A stretch of 7,111 bases of DNA. Source: Pseudomonadota bacterium. Its GTDB lineage: Bacteria > Pseudomonadota > Alphaproteobacteria > Micavibrionales > Micavibrionaceae. A model generated the notes under the pieces. That model searched no databases and was not told the DNA's origin. It saw nothing but the letters and a program-made list of their open reading frames with translations. Below are positions 5,815-7,111 of the stretch, piece by piece (within the stretch, counting starts at the first letter, position 1; each line of letters begins with the position of its first letter). A program made the translations under genes and the position numbers. The stretch lies in NCBI GenBank assembly GCA_016198545.1, contig JACQIJ010000149.1:1-7111 (forward strand). The letters run 5' to 3'.

Positions 5815-7004
5815 ACGATTGCTCCTGTTGCGTCAAAACCAACGGCATATCCCGATCCGCAGTCAAATGCAGGGATGGTCGTTGCTGTGTTCAGGCACTT
5901 GGCTGCATTAAAACCTATTCCGGCCATTCCATTTGGAGGCGTGGCCGGATTTGTGTTGTCGAAACAATCCTGCATGCCCGTTCCGCCGATTTTTTTTGCT
6001 TCAAAACAATCTCCGCCTCCATCGGCACAGAATTTTTGTGAATTCAGAAAGCCCTTTTCATCCGTTGGGTTGGGCCCTGCAAAATTGGCGCGGGCCGTTC
6101 CGTTGATGTCAAAATCAACGCCGCTGGCGACCCATTCCATGTTACCGGTAACAGGATTGAGTTGCTGCCTTTGTCCCGGATTGTCCGTTTTGATTCCGAT
6201 TATGCCGAAATTATTGATAGCGTTATCCTGATTTGCGGTGCTCTGTACATTCACCCATCCGCGGTCGTAAATTTCATCCGTGTAATAAGTATAATCATCC
6301 ATATAATTTCCGCCGTCGCGCGTTGATCTTTGCGCAGTTGTCGTTCCTGACTTATCGCCGGACATGTAAAAATGATCGTCGCCATCGCAGTTGTCTGCTT
6401 CCGCAGGGACAGGCGCAGCAGTCGGACAGGGAATGAGAACGCCGGAAGATGCATAAGCGCCGCTTCCGCTCTTGCCGTGAGATACAAGAACCCAGTAAAC
6501 TCCTGGAACTTCTGCAGCCACCCAGTCGTTCGGCGGCGGTTGCGGCGGATTCGAGGGGACAAGGGCCGACACGGTTATTACGCCGGTCGTTGGCATGGGC
6601 ATCGGCGCGGGCGGACCTGTCTGGTTCTTTGAAACCGCGTAGGTGAATTTATTGTTCCAACCGTCCAGTGTGTCTTTCATGCTGATTTTAAGATCGGCAA
6701 ACGGGACGGATCCGCGCACGACTTCGTTTGGCGCAGAGGTGGAGGGCAGGGCGAGATCTTGTTTTCCGTAATTTGAATTCCCTTCGGTAACCGCCGGGTT
6801 TGCCGGCCAAGGATAATGCCCGTTGTCATCGTAATAGGCATTGATGGCGGCGATAACGATTTCTGCGCGGTCTTTCGTCGAATTTATATCCGATTTTACA
6901 AGCTCCGTCTTGACCCATTGGGTCACGGCGGCCACCAACAGTCCGATGACTACCAGCCCTATGGCGAGCTCGATAAGAGAAAATCCCTTGCAATTATTTT
7001 TCAT
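5802..7004 (-). CDS. Prepilin-type minor pilin/pseudopilin A (first gene of pilin operon)
   Basis: This 400-residue protein has a short leader MKNNCKG, cleavage at Gly7/Phe8, Glu12 at +5 and a hydrophobic helix to about residue 30. Conserved blocks are HYPWPAN with SNYG (63-80), LDGW-x4-TYAVS (113-125) and VSHGKSGSGAY (174-184). They are followed by C193 and C206, an acidic Tyr-rich stretch (207-246), a fibre-like segment (264-309), C326-x6-C333, and the closing module C382...G385...G389...G394...C398 two residues before the end. The eight mature cysteines suggest disulfides. The frame is open up to an ATG at 7067, with further ATGs at 7058 and 7028. I chose 7004 because it gives a standard short leader and has GGGGA ten bases upstream (7015-7019). 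Longer starts would bury the leader behind an unusual 21-residue extension. It probably seeds or caps the filament with B and C. Confidence 0.85.
   Translation of the reverse strand: MKNNCKGFSLIELAIGLVVIGLLVAAVTQWVKTELVKSDINSTKDRAEIVIAAINAYYDDNGHYPWPANPAVTEGNSNYGKQDLALPSTSAPNEVVRGSVPFADLKISMKDTLDGWNNKFTYAVSKNQTGPPAPMPMPTTGVITVSALVPSNPPQPPPNDWVAAEVPGVYWVLVSHGKSGSGAYASSGVLIPCPTAAPVPAEADNCDGDDHFYMSGDKSGTTTAQRSTRDGGNYMDDYTYYTDEIYDRGWVNVQSTANQDNAINNFGIIGIKTDNPGQRQQLNPVTGNMEWVASGVDFDINGTARANFAGPNPTDEKGFLNSQKFCADGGGDCFEAKKIGGTGMQDCFDNTNPATPPNGMAGIGFNAAKCLNTATTIPAFDCGSGYAVGFDATGAIVCGN
5822..5826 (-). promoter_or_regulatory. Ribosome binding site of pilin gene B
   Basis: AGGAG on the minus strand lies seven bases upstream of the ATG at 5814, inside the last codons of gene A. 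It fixes the start of B and indicates that B is translated from the same message. Confidence 0.75.
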
Positions 7005-7111
7005 AGATTGAAGGTCCCCATCGGTCATTAGGATCACAACACCCCCCCACAGTCTCATTGTACACAATAAAGTTAAAATGTTTGTTAATATTTATATAGT
7101 TATCTGTAGTA
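7005..7111 (-). promoter_or_regulatory. Upstream region of the pilin operon with candidate promoter and dyad
   Basis: The distal part (about 7064-7111) is strongly AT-rich compared with the coding sequence. TACAAT (minus strand, 7057-7062) is one mismatch from the -10 consensus. The best -35-like hexamer, TTAACA at 7083-7088, sits 20 bases away, which is too far for a good promoter. ATTGT-AC-ACAAT at 7057-7068 forms a 5-base-arm dyad over the same site and could be an operator. A seven-G run (minus strand, 7042-7048) lies in the leader. TATA-rich sequence at 7089-7098 could serve as another -10 in either direction. Confidence 0.35.

Noticed and set aside
7005..7067. Extended N-terminus of pilin A from ATG 7067
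   Set aside because: The extension has no ribosome binding site, contains no prepilin feature and would put 21 residues ahead of a normal seven-residue leader.

Overview
The window looks like chromosome from a mid-GC alphaproteobacterium. The main evidence is the peptide chain release factor 2 gene. Its specificity loop reads SPY inside a context (RISPYDSNARRHTSF) that I associate with alphaproteobacterial RF2. This is recall, not a search. No tRNA, rRNA, CRISPR array or insertion sequence is visible.

Left third, plus strand (1-2345). The window opens with the 3' end of an unidentified gene (stop at 161-163). Next come a 118-residue protein of unknown function with a Sel1-like tail, a stand-alone DJ-1/PfpI-fold protein whose nucleophilic cysteine is replaced by asparagine, and prfB, starting 3 nt after it. 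prfB carries the classic programmed +1 frameshift (internal Shine-Dalgarno AGGAGG, then CTT TGA C). Merging the two frames gives a 366-residue RF2, so an annotation that starts at the first ATG after the internal stop would lose the first 54 residues.

Right two thirds, minus strand (7004 down to 2347). Three tandem genes read as one transcription unit: A (400 aa), B (721 aa) and C (431 aa). A overlaps B by 13 nt, and B and C are 6 nt apart. Each has a prepilin-peptidase (class III) signal with Gly at -1, Phe at +1 and Glu at +5. The rest of the architecture is also shared: a GspG-like mid region, a short phage-tail-fibre-like motif, a C-x6-C pair at constant spacing, and a glycine-rich C...C closing module. 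In A and C the closing module ends the protein. In B about 330 more residues follow, with 28 cysteines, including four tandem four-cysteine modules. The mature proteins contain even numbers of cysteines (8, 40 and 10), which suits disulfide-bonded extracellular proteins. I infer a set of minor or tip pilins of a type IV pilus or related filament, with B as the large adhesin-like member. No assembly ATPase, platform protein or prepilin peptidase lies in the window, so the machine they serve is unknown.

prfB and pilin gene C converge tail to tail with one base between their stop codons, and I see no intrinsic terminator there. The 107 bases from 7005 to 7111 form the upstream region of the pilin operon, with an AT-rich promoter-like stretch and a short dyad.
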